Origin: a bacterium
Lineage (GTDB): Bacteria > Planctomycetota > J058 > JACQDU01
Direction of reading: 5' to 3'
Assembly (NCBI GenBank): GCA_016200955.1
Contig: JACQDU010000521.1
Location: 1-6,957, forward strand
Length of the DNA: 6,957 nucleotides
Shown here: positions 1 through 5,468 of the stretch, in pieces
Layout of the letters: each line of letters opens with the position of its first letter
How positions within the stretch are numbered: position 1 is the stretch's first letter
The notes under the pieces: model-generated
What the model saw: the letters and a program-made list of their open reading frames with translations, nothing else
Database searches by the model: none
What the model was told of the DNA's origin: nothing
Position numbers and translations under genes: made by a program

Positions 1-2
1 CG

Positions 3-122
3 ACGATCGACGCCGGAGGGATCGACGCCTCCCGGCTCCTGGAGCCTCTCTGCATCCTGTGGGTCAATTACGGGATCGCGACCGGCACGTGGAACCACGC
101 CTACAAGCTGCTCCGCAAGTGA
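3..122 (+). CDS. C-terminal fragment of an unrecognised protein (39 codons)
   Basis: An open frame enters from the left edge and ends at the TGA at 120-122. The 39 visible residues start TIDAGGIDAS and end WNHAYKLLRK. About 36 of the 39 codons end in G or C, as expected for a real gene in this genome, and this is the only frame whose stop fits the spacing to the next gene. The tail has a hydrophobic stretch (LLEPLCILWVNYGIATG) followed by a basic end, which could be a buried helix or the edge of a membrane segment. I do not recognise the family. It lies 43 bp upstream of the membrane protein gene on the same strand, so the two could be co-transcribed. Confidence 0.6.
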   Translation, partial: TIDAGGIDASRLLEPLCILWVNYGIATGTWNHAYKLLRK

Positions 123-165
123 GACGACCCCGCTCGGAGGAAGCGCGCCCTCGCGCGCGATCCGC

Positions 166-1632
166 TTGAGCGAGCCCGAGGAGCCCGGGAGCGAGCCGCC
201 CGGCGCGCCCGGGAGCGCCACCGCACCGACGGTCACGCTCGTGCCGACGGAGATCCGCGCGCCTCTCTGGACGGCGGCGGTCGTGCTCGCGTCGGCGGCG
301 TACGCGTTCTTCGTGCTCGTCCTGAGGGCGCGCGGGCTCACGTTCTACTGGGACGACTGGATCCACATCGATCATTGCCTCCACGTGCCGCGGCCGACGT
401 GCTGGCTCGTGTCCACGAAGGGCATGTGGAACCCGGGTTACGTCGCGCTCCTCGACCTCGAGTACGCGCTCTTCGGGGCGAACCACACGTTCTTCCTCGT
501 GACGACGTGGGCGATCCACACGGGGAACGTCTTCCTGCTCGCACGGCTCCTCGGGCGGTGGACGGGCGACGATCGGGCGGCGGCGGTCGCGACGGCCTTC
601 TTCGGACTCTCGACGAGCTGGCGCGAGGTGCTCTTCTGGGCGGAGTTCGGCGGGCTCGCGCTCGCGTTCGCGTTCGTGCTCCTCTCGCTCCTCGCGCTCG
701 ACAGGGCGGTCGAGAGAGGCGGGCGCTGGCTCCTGCTCCTGGGAGGAGCCGTCTTCGTGGGACTCATCTTCCATCCGATCGCGCTGCCGATCGGGCCGCT
801 CCTCGCCGTCATGGCCCTGAGGGCGGAGGGCCCCTCGCGCCGGAGCGCCGCGGGCGCCGCTCTCGTGGCGTGCCTCGTCTACGTGCTCCTCTACCTGGTG
901 AACAAGGCGGGAGGGACGTCGCCTCTCCCGCGCACGCCGGGCGAGGTCGCCGCGGCCGCGAGCCTGTTCTTCCACCTCGTGGGGAGCGGGATCGTCGAGC
1001 GGTCGTGGCTCGTCCCGGGAGGAGAGTCGCTCGCGTTCGCGATCGCCTACACGTCGCTCTACGTCCTCGCGACCGCGGCGGTGATGGCCCTCCTGCGTCC
1101 CCGCGAGCGGACGAGAGTCGCGCTCCTCCAGGTCCACGTCTTCACGTACTTCGCGTTCGTCGCGGTCGGGCGGTTCTTCTTCGTGCCGTCGTTCGGCGCC
1201 GCGACGGAGTCGCGCTACCAGTACGCGGCGTCCCTCGCGTGGGTCGCGACGCTCGCGTTCTTCCTCGCCTGGCTCGCGAGGCGCCAGCCGCGCGCGGCCC
1301 TGGGCGGTGCCGCGATCCTCGCGCTTGCGGGCTCACTGGTGCATGCGCGTGTGGCCGACACCATGGGTCGCGCGACCTCTCCCGAGAAGAGACGAGATCA
1401 GGTGGTCTTCGTGCACGAGCTCGAGGAAGCCGCACTGAGCGCGCGGGGCCCGATCTACGACGTTCCGCTTCCCTCGATCTTCCCCGACACGATCCGCGCG
1501 AGAGCGATCGTCGAGATCCTGCACGGTCCGCTCGCCGTCACGTGGACGGACGAGCGCACGCCCGAGAGCATCGCTCCTTACCTGAAGAGACCGCTCCTGA
1601 GAGCGAATCTCCGCTCGCAGCTCGGCGAGTGA
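166..1632 (+). CDS. Polytopic membrane protein, GT-C glycosyltransferase-like
   Basis: A 488-residue integral membrane protein with about 10-11 hydrophobic segments, roughly at residues 35-54, 105-127, 137-178, 188-218, 228-246, 262-274, 288-310, 321-340, 353-370 and 377-393. A soluble C-terminal part of about 95 residues follows. An acidic pair in FYWDDW (residues 60-65) sits directly after the first membrane segment, where lipid-carrier-dependent GT-C enzymes (ArnT/PMT-like) place their catalytic acidic residues. A later ESRYQY motif (348-353) also suits such families. The likely role is transfer of a sugar from a polyprenyl-phosphate carrier on the outer face of the inner membrane; donor and acceptor cannot be told. 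The start is uncertain: TTG at 166 is the only plausible in-frame start before GTG at 241, and the nearest Shine-Dalgarno-like GGAGG (136-140) is 25 nt upstream, too far to be convincing. Both starts keep the first membrane segment. It could instead be a non-catalytic membrane protein of unknown function. Confidence 0.75.
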   Translation: MSEPEEPGSEPPGAPGSATAPTVTLVPTEIRAPLWTAAVVLASAAYAFFVLVLRARGLTFYWDDWIHIDHCLHVPRPTCWLVSTKGMWNPGYVALLDLEYALFGANHTFFLVTTWAIHTGNVFLLARLLGRWTGDDRAAAVATAFFGLSTSWREVLFWAEFGGLALAFAFVLLSLLALDRAVERGGRWLLLLGGAVFVGLIFHPIALPIGPLLAVMALRAEGPSRRSAAGAALVACLVYVLLYLVNKAGGTSPLPRTPGEVAAAASLFFHLVGSGIVERSWLVPGGESLAFAIAYTSLYVLATAAVMALLRPRERTRVALLQVHVFTYFAFVAVGRFFFVPSFGAATESRYQYAASLAWVATLAFFLAWLARRQPRAALGGAAILALAGSLVHARVADTMGRATSPEKRRDQVVFVHELEEAALSARGPIYDVPLPSIFPDTIRARAIVEILHGPLAVTWTDERTPESIAPYLKRPLLRANLRSQLGE

Positions 1633-1641
1633 CCTCGTCTC

Positions 1642-2895
1642 TCAGCGAGAGAACGCGGTCCAGCCGAGGTAACCCAGGAGAGCGAGCACGCCGAGCGTCG
1701 GCAGGACGAACGTCGTCATGGCGACGACGACCGGGTGCCGGACGATCGCGCGCCGCCAGCGGTCGAGGATCCAGAGCTGCAAGGTCGCGGGACAGAGGAC
1801 GGGCGTCTCGCCCTCGGACCAGCGCTGGAGAGCGTTCTCGAGCTCGAGCGTCGAGGCGAAGCGGGCGGCGGGGTCCTTCGCGAGGCCGCGCTCGCACGCC
1901 TTCGAGAGAGCGCGCGGCACGCGCCCGTTCCGGGCGCTGTAGTAATCCTCGGCGGGCGCGGGCACCCTCTCGTTGATCCCGTCCAGGAGGGCCTGGAGCG
2001 ACGCGGGCTCTCCCAGGTAGTGGTGGAGCGAGAGCAGCTCGTAGAGGACCGCCGTCAGGCTGTAGACGTCGGTGCGCGGCGAGACCTCGGCGCCGCGCGC
2101 TTGCTCGGGGGCCATGTAGAGGGGCGTGCCGACGAGCCTGCCGGCGCGCGTCTCGCTCACTGCGCCGAGAGGCGTTCCGAGCTCGACGGGCTCCTCCGCG
2201 GGAGATCCCGCGATCTTCGCGAGGCCCCAGTCGAGCAGGTAGACCTCGCCATAAGGGCCGAGCATGATGTTCTCGGGCTTCACGTCTCTGTGGACGACGC
2301 CTCTCGTGTGAGCGTAGTGGAGGATGAGCGCGATCTGCTGGATCACCTTCACGCGCCGCTCGAGCGTGAAGTTCCGGTGCGTCTCCTCGTCGCCCGCGCG
2401 GAGGAGGTCGGTGACGCGCCGGAGCGTCTGGTCTCCTCGCACGAGACGCATGATGTAGTAGAAGTGGCCCGCCTCGTCGGCTCCGACGTCGTGCACGGGG
2501 ACGATCCCGGGGTGCTCGAGCTGCGCGGTCACCTGGGCTTCTCGCAGGAAGCGCTCGACGACGTCGGCGCTCGGCGGCGTGCCCTTGAGCTGCTTCAAGG
2601 CCACGGGGCGAGCGAGGTCCCGGTCCTTCGCGAGGTGGACGACTCCCATGCCTCCCTGGCCGAGGAGAGGGCCCAGCTCGTAGCGCTCGGGGAGCAAGGG
2701 AGAGCTCGCCGAGCCATCGCGCTCGAGCGAGCTCATGAGGCTCGAGCGCCTCGCGCTCCTCGGGTCGAAGCGAGAGAGCGTCTCGGCGACGGCCTCGGGC
2801 GGAGGAACGGTGAAGCTCAGGACGGAGGTCGTCACGCTCGGGTCGATGATCGCCGTCGCCGCGTGAACTGCTTCCGACCGGTCGACTCCGCTCAT
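1642..2895 (-). CDS. Ser/Thr protein kinase (Hanks type) with a single C-terminal membrane anchor
   Basis: A 417-residue eukaryotic-like kinase. The first 70 residues are a low-complexity N-terminal region. The kinase domain spans about 71-360: glycine loop GQGGMG (79-84), VALK lysine K101, helix-C glutamate E119, catalytic loop HRDVKPEN (202-209, D204, K206, N209), metal-binding DWG (222-224, with Trp replacing the usual Phe of DFG) and MAPE (261-264). All catalytic residues are present, so it should be active. One hydrophobic segment (about 388-412) lies almost at the C terminus, leaving about five residues beyond it. Most bacterial kinases of this kind carry a large extracytoplasmic sensor after the membrane segment; this one has none. 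The ATG overlaps the sigma factor stop as ATGA, and a GGAGG (2907-2903) lies 7 nt upstream inside the sigma gene, so translational coupling is likely. The sigma factor is the obvious candidate substrate, but that is inference. Confidence 0.95.
   Translation of the reverse strand: MSGVDRSEAVHAATAIIDPSVTTSVLSFTVPPPEAVAETLSRFDPRSARRSSLMSSLERDGSASSPLLPERYELGPLLGQGGMGVVHLAKDRDLARPVALKQLKGTPPSADVVERFLREAQVTAQLEHPGIVPVHDVGADEAGHFYYIMRLVRGDQTLRRVTDLLRAGDEETHRNFTLERRVKVIQQIALILHYAHTRGVVHRDVKPENIMLGPYGEVYLLDWGLAKIAGSPAEEPVELGTPLGAVSETRAGRLVGTPLYMAPEQARGAEVSPRTDVYSLTAVLYELLSLHHYLGEPASLQALLDGINERVPAPAEDYYSARNGRVPRALSKACERGLAKDPAARFASTLELENALQRWSEGETPVLCPATLQLWILDRWRRAIVRHPVVVAMTTFVLPTLGVLALLGYLGWTAFSR
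2892..2895 (-). other. ATGA stop/start overlap joining sigma factor and kinase genes
   Basis: On the minus strand the kinase ATG (2895-2893) shares two bases with the sigma factor TGA (2894-2892). This four-base overlap is the classic arrangement for translational coupling and tends to give linked amounts of the two proteins. Confidence 0.95.
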
Positions 2896-4151
2896 GGCGT
2901 GGCCTCCATTTCCTCGAGACGGCGCTCGAGAAAGCGGCGCTCGGCCGCGTTCTCGACGAGAGCGAGCGCGGCCCTGTAAGCGGCGGCTGCCTCGCGCGAG
3001 CGGCCCTCGCGCCGGAAGAGGTCCGCGCGAGCCGCGTGGAAGAGATGATATCGCTCGAGCCGCCCGTCCGCCTCGAGGAGAGCGAGGCGCTCGAGCCCCG
3101 CGCGAGGTCCGCGCGCCATGGCGACCGCGACCGCGTGGTTGAGCGCGACCACGGGCGAGGGCACCTGTTGCCCGAGCGCCTCGTAGAGCGCGGCGATCTC
3201 CTCCCAGTCGGTCTCCTCGGGGCGCGAGGCGGCGTCGTGGAGCGCGGCGATCGCGGCCTGGACGACGTAAGGACCCTGGGGCGCCTCCCCGAGCGCGAGG
3301 GCGCGGTCGAGGAGCGTCGTGCCGCGCGCGATCTTCGCCCGATCCCAGCGGGAGCGGTCCTGCTCCTCGAGGAGAACGAGCTCACCCGAGGGGCCGACGC
3401 GCGCTTCGCGCCGAGCGTCGTGGAGGAGCATGAGCGCGAGGAGCCCCAGGACCTCGGGCTCCTCGGGCATGAGCGTCGCGAGGACCTCGCCGAGCCGGAT
3501 CGACTCGGAGGAGAGCTCGGCGCGGACGTGAGAGTCGCCCGCGCTCGCGGAGTATCCCTCGTTGAAGATGAGGTAGATCACCGCGAGGACGCCTTCGAGG
3601 CGCTCGGGCAGGAGCTCGCGCGGCGGGATGCGGTAAGGGATACCGGCGTCCCGGATCTTCTGCTTCACGCGCACGAGGCGCTGGGCGAGGGTCGGCTCGG
3701 GGACGAGGAAAGCGCGCGCGACCTCGCTCGTCGCGAGGCCGCCGAGCGTCCTGAGAGTCAGCGCCACGCGAGCTTCCATGTCGATCGCCGGATGGCAGCA
3801 CGTGAAGATCAGCCGGAGCCGGTCGTCCTCCAAACGCCCGTCTTGCTCGGGGAATTCCGGATCCGTGCCCGCCGGGTCGAGCCCCTCTCTCAGGGAGTCG
3901 AGCTTGCGATCGAGCACCTTGCTCCTCCGGGCGCGGTCGATCGCGCGCCTGCGAGCGGCCGTCGTCAGCCAGGCGGCCGGGTTCTCGGGGATTCCGTCCT
4001 CCGGCCACTTCACGAGCGCGAGCTCGAAGGCCTCCGAGAGCGCGTCCTCGGCAGCATCGAAGTCGCCGCCGGCCGCTCGCACGAGCGCCGCGGCGATGAT
4101 CCCGTGCTCGCGACGGAAGACCGCCTCGATCGCTTCTCGGACCTCGGGCAC
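2892..4151 (-). CDS. ECF42-type RNA polymerase sigma factor with C-terminal TPR-like extension
   Basis: A 419-residue extracytoplasmic-function sigma factor of the ECF42/COG4941 type. Region sigma-2 covers about 8-75, with the acidic run DAAEDALSEAF (32-42) and the WLTTAARRRAIDRAR segment (61-75). Sigma-4 covers about 108-170: the family motif FTCCHPAID (116-124) and the helix-turn-helix around 138-165. A C-terminal extension of about 240 residues follows, with the family hallmarks IFNEGYSAS (195-203), DRSRWDRAKIARG (265-277) and VALNHAVAVAMARG (335-348), ending in TPR-like helices. ECF42 factors have no classical anti-sigma factor, and the extension is thought to matter for activity. The start is GTG at 4151: an in-frame TGA lies five codons upstream and no other start is near. 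I see no Shine-Dalgarno sequence, so translation may depend on the preceding gene. It follows the DGPF gene by 70 bp and overlaps the kinase gene by 4 bp. Confidence 0.95.
   Translation of the reverse strand: MPEVREAIEAVFRREHGIIAAALVRAAGGDFDAAEDALSEAFELALVKWPEDGIPENPAAWLTTAARRRAIDRARRSKVLDRKLDSLREGLDPAGTDPEFPEQDGRLEDDRLRLIFTCCHPAIDMEARVALTLRTLGGLATSEVARAFLVPEPTLAQRLVRVKQKIRDAGIPYRIPPRELLPERLEGVLAVIYLIFNEGYSASAGDSHVRAELSSESIRLGEVLATLMPEEPEVLGLLALMLLHDARREARVGPSGELVLLEEQDRSRWDRAKIARGTTLLDRALALGEAPQGPYVVQAAIAALHDAASRPEETDWEEIAALYEALGQQVPSPVVALNHAVAVAMARGPRAGLERLALLEADGRLERYHLFHAARADLFRREGRSREAAAAYRAALALVENAAERRFLERRLEEMEATP
2903..2907 (-). promoter_or_regulatory. Ribosome binding site for the kinase gene
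   Basis: GGAGG on the minus strand, 7 nt before the kinase ATG and inside the last codons of the sigma factor gene. It supports the ATG at 2895 as the true start, as opposed to an internal methionine. Confidence 0.75.
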
Positions 4152-4166
4152 GCGAGCAAAGTATCA

Positions 4167-4205
4167 CGCGCTCGCGTCCGGCACGGGCCCCGAAGTCCGA
4201 GCGCG
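4167..4205 (-). repeat. Inverted repeat between DGPF and sigma factor genes
   Basis: Perfect 8-base arms CGCGCTCG (4167-4174) and CGAGCGCG (4198-4205) are separated by 23 nt, within the 70-bp gap upstream of the sigma factor start. It could form a stem near the start of the sigma coding region, which has no clear Shine-Dalgarno. Short GC-rich inverted repeats are common by chance in such sequence, so this is weak. Confidence 0.3.
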
Positions 4206-4221
4206 CGGGAGTCCGGCTGGC

Positions 4222-4602
4222 TCAGCTCCGCCCGGCCTCGGTGACGCCCTTCTTGTGAATCTCCCAGATCGGGCGCACCTCGATCGTGCCGAAGCGCGCG
4301 CCCGGGATCTTCGCGGCCCACTTGACCGCCTCGTCGAGGTCGCTCGCCTCGATCATGTAGAACCCGCCGAGCTGCTCCTTCGTCTCGGCGAAGGGCCCGT
4401 CGGTGACGAGGGTCTTTCCCGACCTCACACGGACGCTCGTCGCCGTGGACGTGGGCGTGAGCGGCTCTCCGCCGAGCATGCGGCCCGAGGCGCCGAGCTC
4501 CGCGGTGAAGCGCCCGTACTCGGCGAAGACGGTCTCCATCTCCGCCGGAGGGACGGAGGCGTGGACCTTCTCGTCGCCGTAGATCAGCAAGAGGTAACGC
4601 AT
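4222..4602 (-). CDS. DGPF/YCII-related domain protein
   Basis: A 126-residue small soluble protein of the YCII-related (DGPF) family. It starts MRYLLLIYGDE, carries the hallmark TDGPFAETKEQLGGFY (67-82, DGPF at 68-71) and ends the domain with the PIWEI segment (111-115). The length is typical. The biochemical role of these proteins is not settled; they have a dimeric alpha/beta ferredoxin-like fold, and their genes are the established neighbours and targets of ECF42 sigma factors, which matches the next gene. The ATG at 4602 is supported by GAGGAG at 4617-4612, 9 nt upstream. It lies 78 bp downstream of the VOC gene and 70 bp upstream of the sigma factor gene, all on the same strand. Confidence 0.93.
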   Translation of the reverse strand: MRYLLLIYGDEKVHASVPPAEMETVFAEYGRFTAELGASGRMLGGEPLTPTSTATSVRVRSGKTLVTDGPFAETKEQLGGFYMIEASDLDEAVKWAAKIPGARFGTIEVRPIWEIHKKGVTEAGRS

Positions 4603-4611
4603 GCTCTCCCG

Positions 4612-4617
4612 CTCCTC
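4612..4617 (-). promoter_or_regulatory. Ribosome binding site for the DGPF gene
   Basis: GAGGAG on the minus strand, 9 nt before the ATG at 4602. A second weaker GGGAG lies closer to the start. It supports the assigned start. Confidence 0.65.
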
Positions 4618-4644
4618 GAAAGGGACGACAGCTTACTCGAAGAC

Positions 4645-4674
4645 GGCGCGGGCGAGCGTTGACCCGCCCGCGCC
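4645..4674 (-). terminator. Strong GC hairpin between VOC and DGPF genes (attenuator, partial terminator or stabiliser)
   Basis: Perfect 10-base arms GGCGCGGGCG (4645-4654) and CGCCCGCGCC (4665-4674) enclose a 10-nt loop. It begins 6 nt after the VOC stop codon when read on the minus strand. No run of U follows, so it is not a canonical intrinsic terminator. It could partly stop transcription, protect the 3' end of a VOC-only transcript, or mark an RNA processing site. Its position makes higher expression of the VOC gene than of downstream genes plausible. Confidence 0.5.
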
Positions 4675-4680
4675 CCGGTC

Positions 4681-5163
4681 TCACACGGAGGTGGCTGCCA
4701 TCGACGCGAAGAAGGCCTGCGCGCGCTTCGCGATCTCCTCGGGGGAGAGGTCGAGCTTGTGCGTCGCGAGCGTCCACTCGTGCCCGAACGGGTCGGCGAG
4801 CCGCCCGATCCGGTCGCCCCAGTACATGTCCTGGACTCCGAGCTTCTCCTTCGCTCCCGCCTTGAGCGCGCTCTTGAAGGCGGAGTCGACGTCGCTCACG
4901 TAGAGGTAGATCGAGGACGCCGTCCCGCCGAGCGAGCGCGGGGACTTCGTGCCGGCGACCGGACACTCGTCGCCGAGCATGAGGGTCGAGTCGCCGATCT
5001 TGACCTGCGCGTGCACGATCCCCTTGCCGGCGGGGCCGGGCATGCGGAAGAGCTCCTCGGCGCCGAGCGCGCGCTTGTAGAAGTCGATCGCCTTCGCCGT
5101 GTCGTCGAGGACGAGGAAAGGCGTCGCGGTGCTGTATCCCTCGGGCTTCACGTTCTTCGTCAT
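4681..5163 (-). CDS. VOC-superfamily protein, PhnB/glyoxalase-like
   Basis: A 160-residue protein of the vicinal oxygen chelate superfamily, PhnB-like branch. It begins with a beta strand (ATPFLVLDD, 13-21) and the helix TAKAIDFYKRALGAEELFRM (22-41), then HAQVKIGDSTLMLGDE (51-66). The second half carries the repeat unit SIYLYVSDVDSAFKSALKAGA (84-104) and the signature WGDRIGRLADPFGHEWTLATH (115-135). H51 and E129 are the residues best placed to act as metal ligands. The tail (LDLSPEEIAKRAQAFF) is typical of this subgroup. The substrate is unknown; relatives are often annotated glyoxalase or bleomycin resistance without proof. The ATG at 5163 has AGGAG at 5174-5170, 6 nt upstream. It is the first gene of the sigma factor cluster, directly behind the candidate ECF promoter. 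Confidence 0.92.
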   Translation of the reverse strand: MTKNVKPEGYSTATPFLVLDDTAKAIDFYKRALGAEELFRMPGPAGKGIVHAQVKIGDSTLMLGDECPVAGTKSPRSLGGTASSIYLYVSDVDSAFKSALKAGAKEKLGVQDMYWGDRIGRLADPFGHEWTLATHKLDLSPEEIAKRAQAFFASMAATSV

Positions 5164-5169
5164 GGCTTT

Positions 5170-5174
5170 CTCCT
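5170..5174 (-). promoter_or_regulatory. Ribosome binding site for the VOC gene
   Basis: AGGAG on the minus strand, 6 nt before the ATG at 5163. Sequence and spacing are near ideal, and this is the best ribosome binding site in the cluster. Confidence 0.8.
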
Positions 5175-5187
5175 GGTTCGGGTCGGG

Positions 5188-5208
5188 GCGAGCGAACGCC
5201 TCGCTCGC
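5188..5208 (-). repeat. Hairpin in the untranslated leader of the VOC gene
   Basis: Perfect 7-base arms GCGAGCG (5188-5194) and CGCTCGC (5202-5208) enclose a 7-nt loop. If transcription starts about 5213-5211 from the promoter just upstream, this stem lies at the extreme 5' end of the mRNA, 13 nt before the ribosome binding site. It may stabilise the 5' end. A chance origin in GC-rich sequence is possible. Confidence 0.35.
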
Positions 5209-5218
5209 TCACCCTGAC

Positions 5219-5245
5219 GACGAACGGAGGTCGGGCCGATCGACA
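5219..5245 (-). promoter_or_regulatory. Candidate ECF42-type promoter of the VOC-DGPF-sigma-kinase operon
   Basis: On the minus strand TGTCGA (5245-5240) is followed after 17 nt by CGTC (5222-5219). From memory, the ECF42 target motif worked out in Streptomyces venezuelae is TGTCGA at -35 and CGA or CGTC-like at -10; spacing of 16-17 nt is normal for ECF promoters. The element is about 56 nt upstream of the VOC ATG, in the right orientation, with the expected transcription start near 5213-5211 and a leader of about 50 nt. Position, spacing and motif therefore agree, which suggests autoregulation of the operon by the sigma factor it encodes. A CGTCGTC run makes the exact -10 register ambiguous by 3 nt. 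Confidence 0.65.
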
Positions 5246-5256
5246 ACGATCGACGA
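5237..5256. repeat. 10-bp tandem direct repeat over the -35 element
   Basis: Two copies, CGATCGACAA (5237-5246) and CGATCGACGA (5247-5256), agree at 9 of 10 positions and lie end to end. The copy nearer the gene contains the -35 hexamer of the candidate promoter; the other has TCGTCG at the same place. Each copy holds the palindrome CGATCG, one helical turn apart, which would suit a binding site for a regulator or an alternative -35. It may also be simple sequence duplication. Confidence 0.5.
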
Positions 5257-5468
5257 TTTCCTGGCTGCCGGGAAGATCGCAACGCGAGAAGGCTTACGTG
5301 AGGCCGCGGTCGGCGCCTGTCGCGATCCACGCCAACGGGGAGCTCCCGAGATCGGCCGGGAAAGGCGCACGAGAGAGCCCGCGCTCCCGAGCGGACGAAG
5401 CGCGCCCCGCTCTTCGATGGCTTCCACGCCCGCCGAAGCAGGAGGCGTCGAGAAAGCTGGGCTCGACT
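5246..5468. other. Gene-free stretch upstream of the candidate promoter
   Basis: About 220 bp between the stop of the zinc finger-TPR gene and the -35 element. No frame shows convincing protein-like sequence or a start with a ribosome binding site. The only structure I see is a 6-base inverted repeat GTCGAG/CTCGAC (5447-5452 and 5462-5467) right after the upstream gene's stop. It has no U-run and is at most a weak terminator. Confidence 0.5.

Noticed and set aside
699..704. Second TGTCGA on the minus strand
   Set aside because: It lies inside the membrane protein gene, has no CGTC or CGA at 16-17 nt, and no gene follows it in that direction.
64..1137. Long minus-strand open frame antisense to the membrane protein gene
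   Set aside because: Its translation is an Arg/Glu-rich low-complexity sequence, the usual antisense shadow of a GC-rich gene. The plus-strand frame has clear membrane segments and motifs.
1538..3385. 615-residue minus-strand open frame
   Set aside because: It runs in a different frame over both the kinase and sigma factor genes, with Arg/Ser/Ala-rich sequence and no domain. Both genes in the other frames have complete family motifs.
4010..5212. 400-residue minus-strand open frame across the DGPF and VOC genes
   Set aside because: It is an Arg-rich out-of-frame reading of recognisable genes and their spacers.
5447..5467. Inverted repeat after the TPR gene as an intrinsic terminator
   Set aside because: Arms are only 6 bp and there is no U-run, so it is not called as a terminator.
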